Shown here in pieces: positions 1 through 11,301 of a DNA stretch of 64,000 nt. A program made the translations under genes and the position numbers. The stretch is taken from the NCBI GenBank assembly GCA_009602735.1, contig WELA01006444.1, forward strand, positions 109,492 through 173,491, read 5' to 3'. The notes under the pieces were generated by a model. It saw nothing but the letters and a program-made list of their open reading frames with translations. It did no database searches and had not been told where the DNA came from. The DNA comes from Mesotaenium endlicherianum. Its lineage: Eukaryota; Streptophyta; Zygnematophyceae; Zygnematales; Mesotaeniaceae. Within the stretch, counting starts at the first letter, position 1. Every line of letters begins with the position of its first letter.

Positions 1-1064
1 CCGCCCCCGCCCCTGCTTTCACTATCACTTGCACCTACGGTCAAGAGTACCTGACTGGCAGCACCTCCCTAGAGGTGTGCTCTGCGGGCCACTATCAACT
101 AACTCTTTGAAGCCTAAGACTGGAAACTTGACTTCAGCTTAAAGCTTGTCGTATATAGAAGGCAAGTATGCAGTCGTTGTAGCAAGTGACATACCTAGCA
201 TGGCAAGCCTGTTGAGGGCGGTGATTGTTGTGGTAATGTGCTTCTTGGCAAAGTCCAACTTCTTTATGTCTCGACATATTTCCTGGACCATAACCTCACT
301 TTGCTCGGCTTTCCCCTTTATCTCCTTAATTTTCATCGCAAGCTCCTGCATTCATCCCTAACAGATTCCGACTGATATATATGGTTCTTCTCTGTGCTTG
401 CCACTTCAAAATAGCACATAAAAGAGTAATTGTTTTCACTGCCTCACACGGCGAAGTCTCTATTTGCTAGAGGCTGCTGAGAGGAGGTGCACCTTAATTG
501 CTTCCATAGCTGCTGCCAAGTCTTCTCGCGCCTTTGACCCTGACGAGCTCTGCATACGAATATTCACCAAATAGACATGGTGACCCTTCATCGGCTGTAT
601 AAGGTACATACTCATTGAACAACTTCTGTGGTCTAAACAAATCAAAGTATGTGGGTAGTTGTACGACAAACCATGCATAAGCTTGGCTTTCTTATCAGCA
701 TGAGAGCGTGAGGACACACCTGATGCCTGACAGCTTGCAAAATTTCAGCGTCTACCCGCCTGATCCGGTTTCGCAACCGCTGTATGAGAGGGTCAACGGA
801 AACCAGCGAAGCCTCTGCAGTCAAAATTTGAGGGTATGACCCTGTCAGGTCAAATGTCCTGGTAGGCAGCATAGCTCTTTCTAGGGAACCAAACAACGTA
901 TATTTACCATTGGGAAATATTTGATTGATGAAGTCAACAGTGTTAAATTCGGGGCGATCAAGTGCAGCAACAGATGATTTCCAAGAGCTCTCCGGGATAT
1001 GAAAAACGTCAACCCCATTCGTGCCCCCACTGCCACTGCCTTCAAGAATAGCCATCTTGGACAA
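1..1064 (-). CDS. VPS53: VPS53, GARP/EARP tethering complex subunit (N-terminal part, 4 exons)
   Basis: VPS53 is a subunit of the GARP and EARP complexes, which tether endosome-derived vesicles at the trans-Golgi. My exon model on the minus strand is 1064-908, 814-720, 549-493 and 345-195, all with GT/AG borders and matching phase, giving the first ~153 residues. The rest lies beyond position 1. Plant-like signature blocks are [17 protein letters not shown] in exon 1, EASL and RRVDAEIL in exon 2, SGSKAREDL in exon 3, and [20 protein letters not shown] followed by [10 protein letters not shown] in exon 4, the most conserved coiled-coil part of the family. Start Met at 1064 gives a slightly longer N-terminus than the land-plant protein as I recall it; the Met three codons downstream is possible. 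Bases 1-194 would be intron; I see no further exon there. The gene lies head to head with TAB2. Recognition is from memory of the family, not a search. Confidence 0.9.
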
Positions 1065-1951
1065 CTCTCTGTACCCCCTCGCTCAAAGTTATGGGGCAAT
1101 AACGTATTCAAGATTGTTCGTGATCAGTGAATGCCCCATGCAGCTGTGACGTATGAGGCTAACATCTATTATGAAGGTGGGACTTTCATTATCAAAACAC
1201 AGCATGAGAGTCGCGCGAAGTTGAAAGAAGTGATGAAAAGCGATGTCACTATGCAGAAGATATATTGCATGCATGATGCACCCCCACGCACCCAGCATGC
1301 ACCCATGTGCTGCGCGCGGAAGATTGTGCGTGGCCAAGACTGGAAACATTGGGAAATGATAGCTTCCAAGTTCGCCCTAGTCCACCCTGGTTCACCCAGA
1401 GCAGCCCAGAGTGGCCCAGAGCAGCCCAGAGTGGCCCTTATCATTGACTGTTCAAAAGTCAACGGTCAACTGTCCACGGACAATCTACCCCGGCCACGCT
1501 TCGGCATTAACGGTGGGCAGGATTGGGCAGGATATATGGGCACGACTGGGCATGACACCATTCTTCTGCCAACTTCTGCCAATTATCCCCAACTATCGCC
1601 TATATTTGGAAAGACAAAATGGTGATGGTCAATCCGACGCTCAAATATCTTACCAAGGTTGAGGAATCAACGTACGGATAGCTTCTTCAGGTCGTCTATC
1701 AGCTCGTGTGCGCCTCGTTGTGCCTTCCCTTCCATTCCCTTCACTACGATCTTTATTTCCATCATCTCTCGAACTGGTGATTATAGTGCCCGCTAAGCGG
1801 AAGCTTAGAATCAGTCTCACGGCATTTCCGGCTCCACCAGACAGCTTCAACTTCTTTCGTTGCATATCTTTTCACATAGTGCAAATACTAGAGCTGGTGG
1901 GGAGGATTGCTGACGGGTTTATAGGGTATTTCTCTTGAACAGCCGGCGAAC
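1065..1951. promoter_or_regulatory. Shared upstream region between divergent VPS53 and TAB2
   Basis: About 890 bp separate the two start codons, so promoters and 5' UTRs of both genes must lie here. I see no convincing TATA box. The stretch holds a perfect tandem pair of a 20-bp unit beginning CAGAGCAGCCCAGAGTGGCC (1397-1416 and 1417-1436) and looser GGGCAGGAT repeats near 1510-1535. Short ORFs here have no recognisable content. Confidence 0.45.
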
Positions 1952-4900
1952 ATGCCTGCTAGCATGGCCTGGGTTGCTCGAGCACCTTGGTCTATTCCAT
2001 GTACAGGGTTTCATACGAAACAACCAGAAAGTTGTGCAGGACCTGGTCGGCCGACTTCTCTTAACTTGCTTGGGGGGAAGGCAGGTCTAAGGTCAATCGT
2101 GAGGAGAACACCGAAGCCAATTGCACATACAGCACGTCTCTTGTGTAGCTTAGCGGAGCACACAGCGGGGGTATCGAATCTGGACGTGTCATCCACGAGC
2201 GGAGCTCAATCAGATTCAGAGGTAGAGCTAGAAGTTAGAGAGGCTGATAATTTTGATGGAATTGTGGAATGGGAACTAGATTTCTGCTCAAGACCTATCT
2301 TGGATGAACGAGGGAAGAGAGTTTGGGAGCTTCTAGTCTGTGACAGCTCCAGGAGATTGCAACATACTGAGTACTTCCCTAGTAACCGTATCAACAGTGC
2401 AACTCTCAGAGACGCCTTACTACGCATCATTCAGGAAAGGGGAGCGCCTAGACCTCAGAAGGTCCGCTTCTTCAGGTATCTGATACGCTCTGTCTGATAG
2501 TGCAGTGAGTGGCTTGCTGCCATGCACGGAGTTGCAGACCTGGAAAGACATGTGACATGGAGAATGGTTTTTGTCTTCGGTGAAGCTTGTTTGCATGCAT
2601 ACACTGAACCGAACACCTCTCTGCTTCCAGGTACTAGGCATTGTCGTACAGTATACCTGTCTCTGGCAGCGGTAGAGGCTGTTACACCTTTGTGATATAG
2701 TCTCATGTGTGTGTAGTGACCCTGATGTCTTGTTTGGGTAACTTGCTCGCAGAGCTCAAATGCAAAACATCATATCGAAGGCGTGTGCGGAGCTTGACAT
2801 TCGTCCGGTTCCCAGCCAAAGAGTGAGCATCTTATAGTTACTTAAACTTGTTTCATGGAGATGGACATCTGGTGCTTAAAGTTCTGGGTAGTGGGAGATT
2901 GTAGCTTGCATGTGCTCTCCCGGCAGTCACTTCTTTGACTGCTCACTAGCAGATGTCTTGCAAGCCTTAACCACTTCAAACATACAGCATGTTTTATCAG
3001 CTCGCTCCTCATGTGTGGACACATATGCATGTCTCTGTGGTGTGTTCTTAATTTCAACATCTATATCTGGAGTTTGGCACAGTACGTGTGCACACACATA
3101 TATGATCTAGCTTGTTGTGTGTTCCTCTACTTGAAGGGTATGGGTGTTTCGTGTAGTACGTAGTATGTGGCAATTTTTTGGTGTGATTTCAGCGAGACTT
3201 AATTGTCCGTACCTGTACAACCTGTTGTCGTTGCAGTGTGTCACACTTGTACAATGGCTCGAGGAGAGGTACACGGATGTATATACTCAGCACCCAGGCT
3301 TCCAAGAGGGTGCCACCCCCCTTCTGCAGTTGGACCCTCCTCCTCCAGAGGACTTGCCTGACAATTTGAGGGGAGAGCAGTGGGCCTTTGTTCAGTTGCC
3401 TTTGTCAGGTAAGCCTTGTTTCACCATCCTAGTGAGAGGTACAGGCATGTAGGAAGCTTAATTTGAAGTCTGCATACAGACCGGGGTGCGTACTTTCTCA
3501 GGTCTTCCTTCAGTGTCTACAGGCTTGCTTTCTATTCCGTGCAACAGCCTTGCAGCTAGTGTTTCAGACCATGTAGTCTTTGTTCCCGTCTACATTGTCT
3601 CTGGAGTAGGTGTGCCATTTGCGTGTACCCGCATCTGCAGCCTTTTGCATAGTCTGGATGTGAGCATAGGGAAAGCTACAGTATAGCACCTTGTCTGGTT
3701 GATCTTTGGATTGTGAGGGGGAGCAATTGCTGACCATGGGAGCTGTTTTTCAACACAATACGAGTTGTGCAGGGGTCCTGGAAGAGATGGAGAGGGTGAA
3801 TGAGGGATCCATATTTGGCAGCGTTCTTACACTTGAGGCCTTGGGGCTTGACCCGGCCGCTGGTGATATTATGATTCCTGGTGTTGCTGTTGCTTCTTCT
3901 CGCGCAACCCCCCTTGCGGGTAAGGGCAACGTCCATATCTATCTGCACACTCTTGTGGAGGGTATGAGAGATGTGGTCTGACTAGTGTTATGTGGCGCAA
4001 GGAGGCTTGGGTGTTGGTTACTACTCTGTATGGGCAAGCTTGTGGTTCCTCTTTGTCTCTGTCATACCCGAGCAGCCATATGCATAGAGTACAGCATCTT
4101 CCTGCTTCTGAACACTTGTGCAGTAGGTTGAGGGGTGGTGAGTTGGAGGAAGTCAAGGGACAGTAAGCGAGGGGCTTGATAGGGTAGACTTGCATTTAGC
4201 AGTCGTTAGTGCATGGCCCAGCATCTTCAGTCTCAAATGTGCATGTGCAAGCATCTTCAGTCTCAAATTGACTGCTGCCGCAAAGCAACTGATTAACGGG
4301 GTCTTCAACGTGCACTCTCTGCCATAGACTCGTTGTCTGCATACATTCTTGACAGGCGTATCTGATAGGTAGGTGGAAGGAGTTTCGGCCCCTTGTGGCC
4401 AGCGTCTCCTAAATGACCTGGGTCAGCTGTACGGGGGTGCCATGTAGACCTCGATGTAAAGTCTTTGGCTTGCGCCTTTCATGAGGCGCTGCTTTTTACA
4501 GCTGTGTCCGAAAGAAGGTGCTGGCACTGGACCATATGTAGCTGCCACAGCACCTGCACAGTTGGTCACATGTGTCCATGGGCGTTCATGTTGGAGGCCA
4601 ACATGCATACGGTCGGATTTTGTGAAGGAGATCACGTATGACTGGTTGCATCACTGCGCTTGCTCAAGGGCTGTCTGGTCCAGAGACAATTGAAGTGCTA
4701 TGTGATATCTTTTCCGTAATGTGTTGTCCCGGGTGGGTGTGCAGCCTGGACAAATGCTTTGGAGCTGGCTGGCATTCAGGTCGAGCAGCAGCGGGCCTGC
4801 CTTATTCTTACCACAGGAGTTGCTGATAGGTGGCGCTACGCCTTCTACCGCCGAAGTAGACAGGCAGACCAGGAGGCTGCCGCCTGGGAGGAAGCCAAAA

Positions 4901-5004
4901 AGGCATGTGGAGGACTTCACTTCTTAGCGGTGCAGCGTGATCTTGAGGCTGAAGAATGCTCTGGATTCTGGCTTCTGCGGGATGTTCCTACCCCGCAGGT
5001 ATGA
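1952..5004 (+). CDS. TAB2: TAB2/ATAB2-like chloroplast psaB translation factor (5 exons, 390 aa)
   Basis: TAB2 (DUF1092 family) is an RNA-binding protein needed in Chlamydomonas for translation of psaB mRNA; Arabidopsis ATAB2 affects both photosystems. My exon model is 1952-2475, 2753-2822, 3237-3408, 3773-3919 and 4745-5004. All borders are GT/AG, phases agree, and the frame closes at TGA (5002-5004) to give 390 residues. Family landmarks in order are WELDFCSRPILDERGKRVWE and YFPSNRINS in exon 1, QWLEERYTDVYTQHPGF and GEQWAFVQLP in exon 3, IPGVAVASSRATPLA in exon 4, and CGGLHFLAVQRDLE and GFWLLRDVPTP in exon 5. The first ~65 residues are rich in Ser, Arg and Ala with few acids and diverge from the family, as expected of a chloroplast transit peptide. 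The gene implies a photosynthetic host. Identification is by recalled family similarity. Confidence 0.92.
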
Positions 5005-5483
5005 GGGTGAGCACATCGTCTCAAGTTAGGGATGACCCGAAGACAGGTGTATTGGACAGAAGAGTGAAAGTGATGACAAGTTGAGACTTCAAGCACGTGC
5101 TTGTTATTTGAAAGGTTTGGGTACGTGATGCAGGGCCATAAATTTTTTCTAGGGTGTGCATGCACAGGCCGAATGTCAAAGTAAATCTGCCTCCCTTATA
5201 CTATTGTCCGAGGGCAAAATAGTTTTTTCCTGTCCTAGTGTAGCTTCTAGTTTTCCGGTGCATGTGTTGCAGGCGGCATGTTCTCATAATTAGGATGCAA
5301 GTGTTTTCCCAAGCCCGGATTTAGTCAGTCCTTGTGCATTTGAAGGTGTCGGACGTTTCTACACTGTTAAACTTATCCATTTTTGGCCTACATGTCCCCT
5401 TTGCCGACCCTGTTTTGGTCTGGTTTGCCCTTAAGTATGTACATGTACCCGTTACTAGAATTTACTGCAATATATAGACCCCG
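5005..5483 (+). other. TAB2 3' flank, no gene seen
   Basis: Probable 3' UTR and downstream flank of TAB2. No recognisable coding content, RNA gene or repeat was seen before the first short repeat at 5484. Confidence 0.4.
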
Positions 5484-5611
5484 TTTGACAATTTGTGTTC
5501 AAATTGCCTGATTTCGAAAGAAAGAAGGTGATTTGACAAATTGTGTTCAAATTGCCTGATTTCAAAAGAAAGAAGGTGATATTAGGAAGAATAGTAGGAG
5601 TAGTAGTATGC
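5484..5611 (+). repeat. Short repeat R1: one partial and one complete copy in tandem
   Basis: R1 is an ~80-bp unit that starts TTTGACAATTTGTG and ends in AGTAGGAGTAGTAGTATGC. A copy missing its 3' half (5484-5531) is followed directly by a full copy (5532-5611). Its 5' part contains a hairpin with arms CAATTTG and CAAATTG around TGTT. The unit recurs at 5745 and 6318 and, degraded, near 12287. Confidence 0.8.
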
Positions 5612-5744
5612 TACACCGCGCATAATGTCTTCAAGTCCAATCCTCTCTACGTCTAGCTATAATCTGCTATTGATTTCTATTTGCTAATTATTATTATTGT
5701 TTATATCGGCCTGACCATGTTACAACTCTATTCAAACTTGCCAG

Positions 5745-6397
5745 TTTGACAATTTGTGTTCAAATTGCCTGATTTCGAAAGAAAGAAGGTGATATTAGGA
5801 AGAATAGTAGGAGTAGTAGTATGCAACAAATTGCGCGTCATCTGTTCTTGTCTAGTCCCTTTCTACATGTTGCTACGCTTATCTGTACTTGACTAATCGA
5901 TAACAATACAAAGAGGTCAAAACAACTATATTCCAATTCCTAACCAACACTATGGATTGGCAGCTGCATTCTTGCTCTGTTGAGGTTGTTCGTCGAATCG
6001 CCGCCGTTGGTTACTACTAATCGACAAAAACATATTGTAACACTAACAAACAACAAACACCCTATCGTGCATGGCGAAGACTATTGCTGGCACCAACTTC
6101 GTTGCCCGCCTCGTGCCTCTCCCAGTAGATTGGAGGGTTAGAGGGGTGGGTGGGTGGGTATGTGTAGCAACTACCTTCCTGCTGCAATGAGGCTTCTTTG
6201 CAACGAGAAGCCTTATGAGGGTTTCGTTTGTCGATGAGACACAACACGTGTGAAATCGATCAAATTTGAACACTTGTCAAACTTTGGTTTGCGACATTTC
6301 ATGTCGCAAACCTTCAATTTGACAATTTGTGTTCAAATTGCCTGATTTCGAAAGAAAGAAGGTGATATTAGGAAGAATAGTAGGAGTAGTAGTATGC
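5745..6397 (+). repeat. Repeat unit R1-R2-R1 (non-autonomous element, type unknown)
   Basis: An 80-bp R1 copy (5745-5824) and a second R1 copy (6318-6397) flank ~490 bp of unique sequence (R2), which recurs at 12321-12795. R2 ends with a perfect hairpin at 6286-6312: arms GGTTTGCGACAT and ATGTCGCAAACC with a 3-base loop. The short direct repeats at both ends resemble a small TRIM-like or tandem element. No coding capacity is evident. Confidence 0.6.
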
Positions 6398-6501
6398 AAT
6401 ATTAATAGCATACAAGGTACTTCTAGGCTAGTCTAGTGGTTAGCGTAGAAGTTGGGTCTCGTCTAAGTAGCAGCCCCTACAGGTCGTACTACATGGTAAT
6501 G

Positions 6502-7500
6502 CTACTTGCGTCTAAAAGCTGCTAGAATTTGCTCTTGGCCATAGGGAGCATCGCTAGCATCGTCAAGGATGGCTATGGTGCGGCCAGCGGATGCCAGTGA
6601 CTGCTGCAGGTGAAGCACGCATGGCTCTTTTCCTCGAGCAGATTTCCATCTGCCCATAGTTTGGGCTACGGCATCTGGGACGCCCAAGTTGGCGGCTGCT
6701 GTGGCAGCTCCCTTTCGCAAGGAGTGCGTACCCATGTTCTGTGTAAGGCCTACCGATGCGAATAGTTCCTTGCACCACTTATTCTCAGTGGCGTGTGAGG
6801 CGGGCTGGAGAGAAGGTCTGCCAGATGCCTGTATATGCCAAATTAAAGGTTCAACGAGAGCCTAATCTGGTATCTCCGCCACTAACCTACACAACATTTT
6901 TATCGGGCACCACTTGGAGTTGCTTGCGTGAAGGGCACCCCATGCGCCCTCACCAATTTGGTTCGTCTTAGAGGACGGGAGGTGCAAGTAAATGGCTGTG
7001 ATGTTTGGACCACCCGTGATGTCGAGATCCTGAATTCTCGTTTTGGCCAGATCTGAGTAGCGCAGACAAGCACTATACATGAGCATCATCGCGGCCACCT
7101 TCATGAGCAATGCGGCGGTGGCACCTGGCCCTGCGTGCTTTTCAAAAATCGCAGTGAGGGTGCAGGGTGCGACCGGCATCATGGTGTGCTTGGGTCTGGG
7201 CAGCAACCTTTGCGCTGCTTTTCTAAGGGTACTGATCTTGTCGTGCGATGTGGGGCTAGGTAGCTCCGCTAGTCGATGCACGCAAAAGATTGCAGCCGAT
7301 GACAAATGGTATGTAGACCAGGTGACGCGCTCCTGGATGAGATACAAGCAGTAGAGCCTGACCACCTCGACTGACGCCGGAAGATCCTGCAACTTATGCA
7401 TTTCGCACCACCGTTGAAAACGCATCCAGTAAGTGTTGTGGGTACGCAGACTGGTAGGCGCGATAGTGTGGAGCAACACGTCCACGCTCGTGGCTTCCAA
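6502..7500 (-). pseudogene. Tyrosine recombinase of the DIRS-type element, one in-frame stop
   Basis: In DIRS elements this enzyme inserts the circular DNA intermediate by site-specific recombination, replacing a DDE integrase. An N-terminal SAM-like core-binding domain (TLRTHNTYWMRFQRWC-like start) leads into a catalytic domain with ACLRYSDLAKT (first Arg) and GTHSLRKGAA (the His-x-x-Arg box). A TAG at 6864-6862 splits the frame, which then continues unshifted to a stop at 6502. After GRWKS the nucleophilic Tyr expected about nine residues on is absent; a Cys codon (TGC) sits near that place, which a single base change from TAC would explain. Exact Tyr alignment is uncertain. Confidence 0.8.
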
Positions 7501-7547
7501 GGCTTGTAAGGCCGAAGTTTCAAAAAGTCGATATTCTGCTCAACACC

Positions 7548-8564
7548 TCATACACCCAGGCGTAAGGCTAGCACCATGCACAGAGGGATGCCCTTGCCCC
7601 CAAACGCAGCCTTGTCTGTGCCAGGCAACAAAATCGAGGAGCTATAGCCTAGCGGAATGCTCGCCTGCACACAATCTATCCACTCCGCATCGCTATCTAG
7701 CAACCGCGGCCACCAGCTGGCTGATTGCCACTGGAGTATCACTAGCGTGCAGTTGGCCTTGCATCGCAGCACGTGGTCGACTACTGGAGCGACCATCTGA
7801 GGTGGTGGAAAACAATAGTAGTTTTCACCTGCCCAGTGCTCGGTGAGGGCATTTATGGCCTCAGCGCCCACCTCTAACCACCGAGAGTTGAACCTCGACA
7901 GGCGCGTGTTGCTTGCTGTGGCAAATCTATCGATCGAATGCGGCCCCCACTCTGCTTCTAGGCTTTGAAAGGCCTCCGGTCGCAGGAAAAAATCGTCCAA
8001 GTCTTTCCGCTTAGAGAGCTCGTCTGCCACTGCATTCAATTCCCTAGGAATCCACTCTACAAACAAGTTGAGCTGGTGTCTAAGACTAATACCAAATACT
8101 TGAGCACAAGCATCTGCTAAATCTGCCTTAGACGAGCCGCTTTTTTTCAAAATATAATACATTGCTTGGCTGTCGACGCGCAAGAGCACTTGTCGCCCGC
8201 CTATCACTTGGATGGCTTTATCCAACGCTGCCTTAGCGGCAAGTATCTCCCTTCATGTTGACGATCCTCCGATGCTAGCAGCGGGGAGTGGGCCCAGCAA
8301 TTCCCACGTCTGCCCTGAGGCCACCGATCTCAGTAGTGCGCCCCATGTGGTCACGCTAGCGTCGGTGTGCATGACAAACTCAGGGGCCATGGTGGCCCGA
8401 ATGGGAGCACCATTGAACTTATCAAAGTGCTCCTCCCAAAAAGCAAGCTCGTGGAGCAGCCCTTCCGTCATGGGAACCATGTCATCCCAGGTAGACCCCT
8501 GGTTGATGACAGTGTACATATGGCGTGTGTACATTCCCGCGGTGCCCCCAAAAGCCACCTTCAT
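7548..8564 (-). pseudogene. RNase H and DIRS pol C-terminal domain, one in-frame stop
   Basis: This is the continuation of the DIRS pol protein. RNase H begins with MHTDASVTTWGALL and includes LLRVDSQAMYYILKKSG and ELNAVADELSK, giving the usual acidic residues. It is followed by a domain shared by many DIRS pol proteins (WGPHSIDRFATASNTRLSRF and ENYYCFPPPQMVAPV), equivalent in position to the region called methyltransferase-like in DIRS-1. A TGA at 8255-8253 interrupts RNase H and the same frame continues directly, so a nonsense mutation (for example of a Trp codon) is likely. It is offset by one frame from the RT ORF immediately upstream. Confidence 0.75.
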
Positions 8565-9820
8565 GGAATAAGCTGACCTGCTAAAGATGCTATCGTTCTA
8601 ATGTGCACGCTACGGATCCTGTGGGCCATAGCTCGAACGCGGAGGAGTGTTAGCAAGAGCTTTTCCTTGCGCGTCTTGTCGATGTGCACCCAAAGTTTAC
8701 GAGTGTCTATCACAACGTCCAAGAACTGTGTGATGTTTGAACACGAAAGTACTGCCTTTTGCATAATCACCACGAATCCTGCTAGTGCAAGTTCGCCATA
8801 CACCAGCCGCATTGTTCGCGCATGGGCGTCCTCAGTGGGACAGCTCGCCATAAAATCGTCTAGATATGCTATGACTCGTATCCCCATCTGCCTCCACCTT
8901 CCCACCAGCTCTTTCACCACTCGTGTGAATACGTAAGGTGCGATCGCAAGCCCAAATGGGAGACATGTGAAAGTGTAAATCTTCTTATCCAGCTCAAACC
9001 CCAAGAACGTATGTGCATCTTCGTGCATCTTGACGTGATGATAGCCAGACTTGAGGTCAATGGTAAACACGAAGTCGTCTACGTGCACGACATCGACTAA
9101 CTTATCCAACCCCTCATACCTAAATTTTACTTTTTTTAAGGCTTTGTTCACGTGGCGCAGGTCATGAATTAACCGTAACTTCTTGCCCTCGACCACGTTC
9201 ATGGGGCATATGCAGTGTGGGCGACCTGGGAGAGTCCACTCTCTGGCAGCCCCGGAGGCTACTAGCTCCCCCACTGACTCACGGGCAAACTGTATGTGTT
9301 TCTCCACACCTTTATGGTTGCGCTGGTGATGCGGAGGTGCAGTATGCGTGTTCCACACCAACTTGTAGCCACTCTCAATGGTAGAGAGGACTAACGAAGA
9401 CGTACACCAACGTTTCCACCAGGCAACATTTGCTCCCAAATTTCCTACAACCACGGTTGCTTGCGGTGGTACCTTCGATGCGGCGCCGTCCGATTGCACG
9501 GCTTCTTCCTTCCGCCCCAAGTACACCTGGAGCTCGTGTTCAAAATCCTTCTCGTGGCTCACAAAATTACCTATGACCCAACACACGATATAGCATACCC
9601 GCGGTTGGTCTTGGCCACGATGCCTCGAACGTGTCAATGATTTATTGGCATCCTCCATTACCCTGCTCCGCAATTGCAGCATCGAGGTACTCTTTGCATG
9701 CACCGGCAACCAATTTGTGTGGCACATGTGTGCACCCTTTCGGCATCGCATTGCAGCCCCTCTATACGCGGTGATCCAAAAATTCCATAGGAGTGATCCC
9801 AACCGTGCTCCCACTGCCAA
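8561..9820 (-). CDS. Reverse transcriptase of the DIRS-type element (frameshifted from its RNase H)
   Basis: The RT domain copies the element RNA. Motifs in order are LRLIHDLRHVNKALKK, FTIDLKSGYHHVKMHED, YTFTCLPFGLAIAPYVFTRV and the intact catalytic AYLDDFMAS. The frame ends at 8561 just after RTIASLAGQL, where related proteins run on into RNase H; the RNase H frame starts within a few bases in a different phase, so a one-base indel near 8565 separates them. The first ~150 codons of the ORF show no recognisable domain, and the true N-terminus is unclear. Confidence 0.82.
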   Translation of the reverse strand: MAVGARLGSLLWNFWITAYRGAAMRCRKGAHMCHTNWLPVHAKSTSMLQLRSRVMEDANKSLTRSRHRGQDQPRVCYIVCWVIGNFVSHEKDFEHELQVYLGRKEEAVQSDGAASKVPPQATVVVGNLGANVAWWKRWCTSSLVLSTIESGYKLVWNTHTAPPHHQRNHKGVEKHIQFARESVGELVASGAAREWTLPGRPHCICPMNVVEGKKLRLIHDLRHVNKALKKVKFRYEGLDKLVDVVHVDDFVFTIDLKSGYHHVKMHEDAHTFLGFELDKKIYTFTCLPFGLAIAPYVFTRVVKELVGRWRQMGIRVIAYLDDFMASCPTEDAHARTMRLVYGELALAGFVVIMQKAVLSCSNITQFLDVVIDTRKLWVHIDKTRKEKLLLTLLRVRAMAHRIRSVHIRTIASLAGQLIP

Positions 9821-10534
9821 TGCCTATATGGCTGGCAGGAGCCTTTATGCATACTTGCGCCAGTGCGCGTGCATTCAATTTGTGCCTAAAAACACCTTTT
9901 GCCCACACTCCTCTGGCCTATAGCAGCCTTGCAATACAACGCGCCAGTGCGCGAGGGACGACACACCAACAAACCAAAAAACACCAGCCGCGTGAACCAA
10001 AGCTCAATGAGAGTGGTCTCCATTTGTGCGCAATCTGCCAACGCCTAGGAGGCCTGAAGGGGCTTTCTTCCACCCACGCACATCCATACGTGCGGCGTAC
10101 GTCCCTCGATGAGAGGGACATGCATCATCCGCCTACTATTGTGCCCAACAAGCAAAGTAACGTAACGGCAACTATTACAACCAACAAAACAGCCACAAAG
10201 ATTTACAACAAACACCATCATGTATGCAGCAACCACAAGCAAGGACCGAGTCAAAAACCAATTAAACATAACCAATAACAACAATAATTATAACCAATTA
10301 TTTGTAGAGTCCTAGGCCTGGTATCCCACCCACGTCCAACAATGTTATGCTCCTTAACGTGAGCATGTGCACCCAAATGTCCAGGGGGCCTAGGTGGCCA
10401 ACCAATGCAGCAACAATTTTGCCAATAAATAATCATAAAAAATAATCATACCAAGAAAATTAAATTGCCCATGGAGGCCAAAGGCCTGGTTAATAATGTC
10501 CAACTACTCACACTCCAAATAACAAAAATTGCTT
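9821..10534 (-). other. Spacer between Gag and RT of the DIRS-type element
   Basis: About 700 bp with no recognisable domain in either strand. It is internal to the element and AT-richer in 10150-10500. It may hold decayed Gag/pol linker sequence. Confidence 0.4.
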
Positions 10535-11301
10535 TTAACGCTGGGGCTGGCCATAAGGCCCCTGGGGCGGCCCATAAGGCCCCTGGAATTTTGCTACCTG
10601 AGCAGGTGCTAGCAAAGGCTGCCTCTGTTGGGGGCCCGGTCCATTAGGTTGCCCCGAAGAACAAACACGAGATGTGTGGCCTACCATGTGGCAGTGCCAG
10701 CAACTCAAGTCATTTCTATACATCCTAGGAGCGCGGGGGTTAGCCTTAAACGCATACGGGCTGGCCCGTGGTTTGCGGTTACTAAAATCGAACTCCCTCT
10801 CCTCCTCTTTGTCCTTCTTACTCTTAGCCACTTGCTTTTGGACCCGATTTCCCAATCCTCGCTCTCATCCTTAGTTTGCATGGACTTGACAACCTCATTA
10901 ATTACAGGCCAGCCATGCAAGTCCGCGGAAATGGTTTGCTTTTGCCAAAAAGTTATCAAAGACAAACCTTCAGTGAGCGCGCTTTGGGCCGCTTCAATGT
11001 CTTCCTTGTCCAGCGCATCTTGAGCGTTGTGGCACAGCTCCGCGAGGTCGTTCATGACCTTCATTTGGGCGCGGTTGCCCTCAGACAACTTGCCCACACC
11101 TGCAACCTCACTTTTCCTCTTGAGCCGCTTGAGCTGCTGCAGGATGTCCGTCCCTGCTCCCTCGCCATCGTGAGCTCGCGAGACCTTGCTTTGCGCTAGT
11201 TTGCTCACTGCCTGCTGTAACTTGGCCATTTCAAGATGAGCAGCGTGCTGCGCAGCTTTGAGCTCAGCCGCTTCCGCCTTGCTGAGCTCGGCCTGCTCGC
11301 T
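10535..11301 (-). pseudogene. Gag of the DIRS-type element, truncated by gap and frameshifted
   Basis: Nucleocapsid-like Gag. From the gap edge the minus strand reads an Ala/Glu/Lys-rich helical stretch (AELSKAEAAELKAAQHAAH), probably coiled coil, then LHGWPVINEVV, and after a frame change a CCHC knuckle CWHCHMVGHTSRVC (C-x2-C-x4-H-x4-C) and a Pro/Gln/Gly-rich tail with two GPYG repeats. The N-terminal part is read in the frame ending at 10705 and the knuckle in the frame 10855-10535, so a one-base shift lies near 10850. The start codon is in or beyond the N gap. Confidence 0.75.

Larger units (their letters stand above)
6500..11301 (-). mobile_element. DIRS-type (tyrosine recombinase) retroelement, decayed, 5' end lost in gap
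   Basis: Reading the minus strand, the order is Gag with a CCHC knuckle, reverse transcriptase, RNase H plus a C-terminal domain typical of DIRS pol proteins, then a tyrosine recombinase. There is no DDE integrase or aspartic protease. This order and content fit the DIRS/PAT/Ngaro group, which is known from green algae. I found no inverted or split direct terminal repeats, and the upstream end runs into the N gap. Each ORF is interrupted at least once, so this copy is inactive. Confidence 0.8.

Noticed and set aside
1131-1625. 164-aa plus-strand ORF upstream of TAB2
   Set aside because: No recognisable domain, overlaps other open frames, and is better explained as the intergenic promoter region.
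6425-6495. tRNA-like sequence (TAGTCTAGTGGTTAGCG resembles a D-arm/A box)
   Set aside because: No convincing T-arm (GGTTCRA), anticodon stem or acceptor stem; at most a decayed SINE head.
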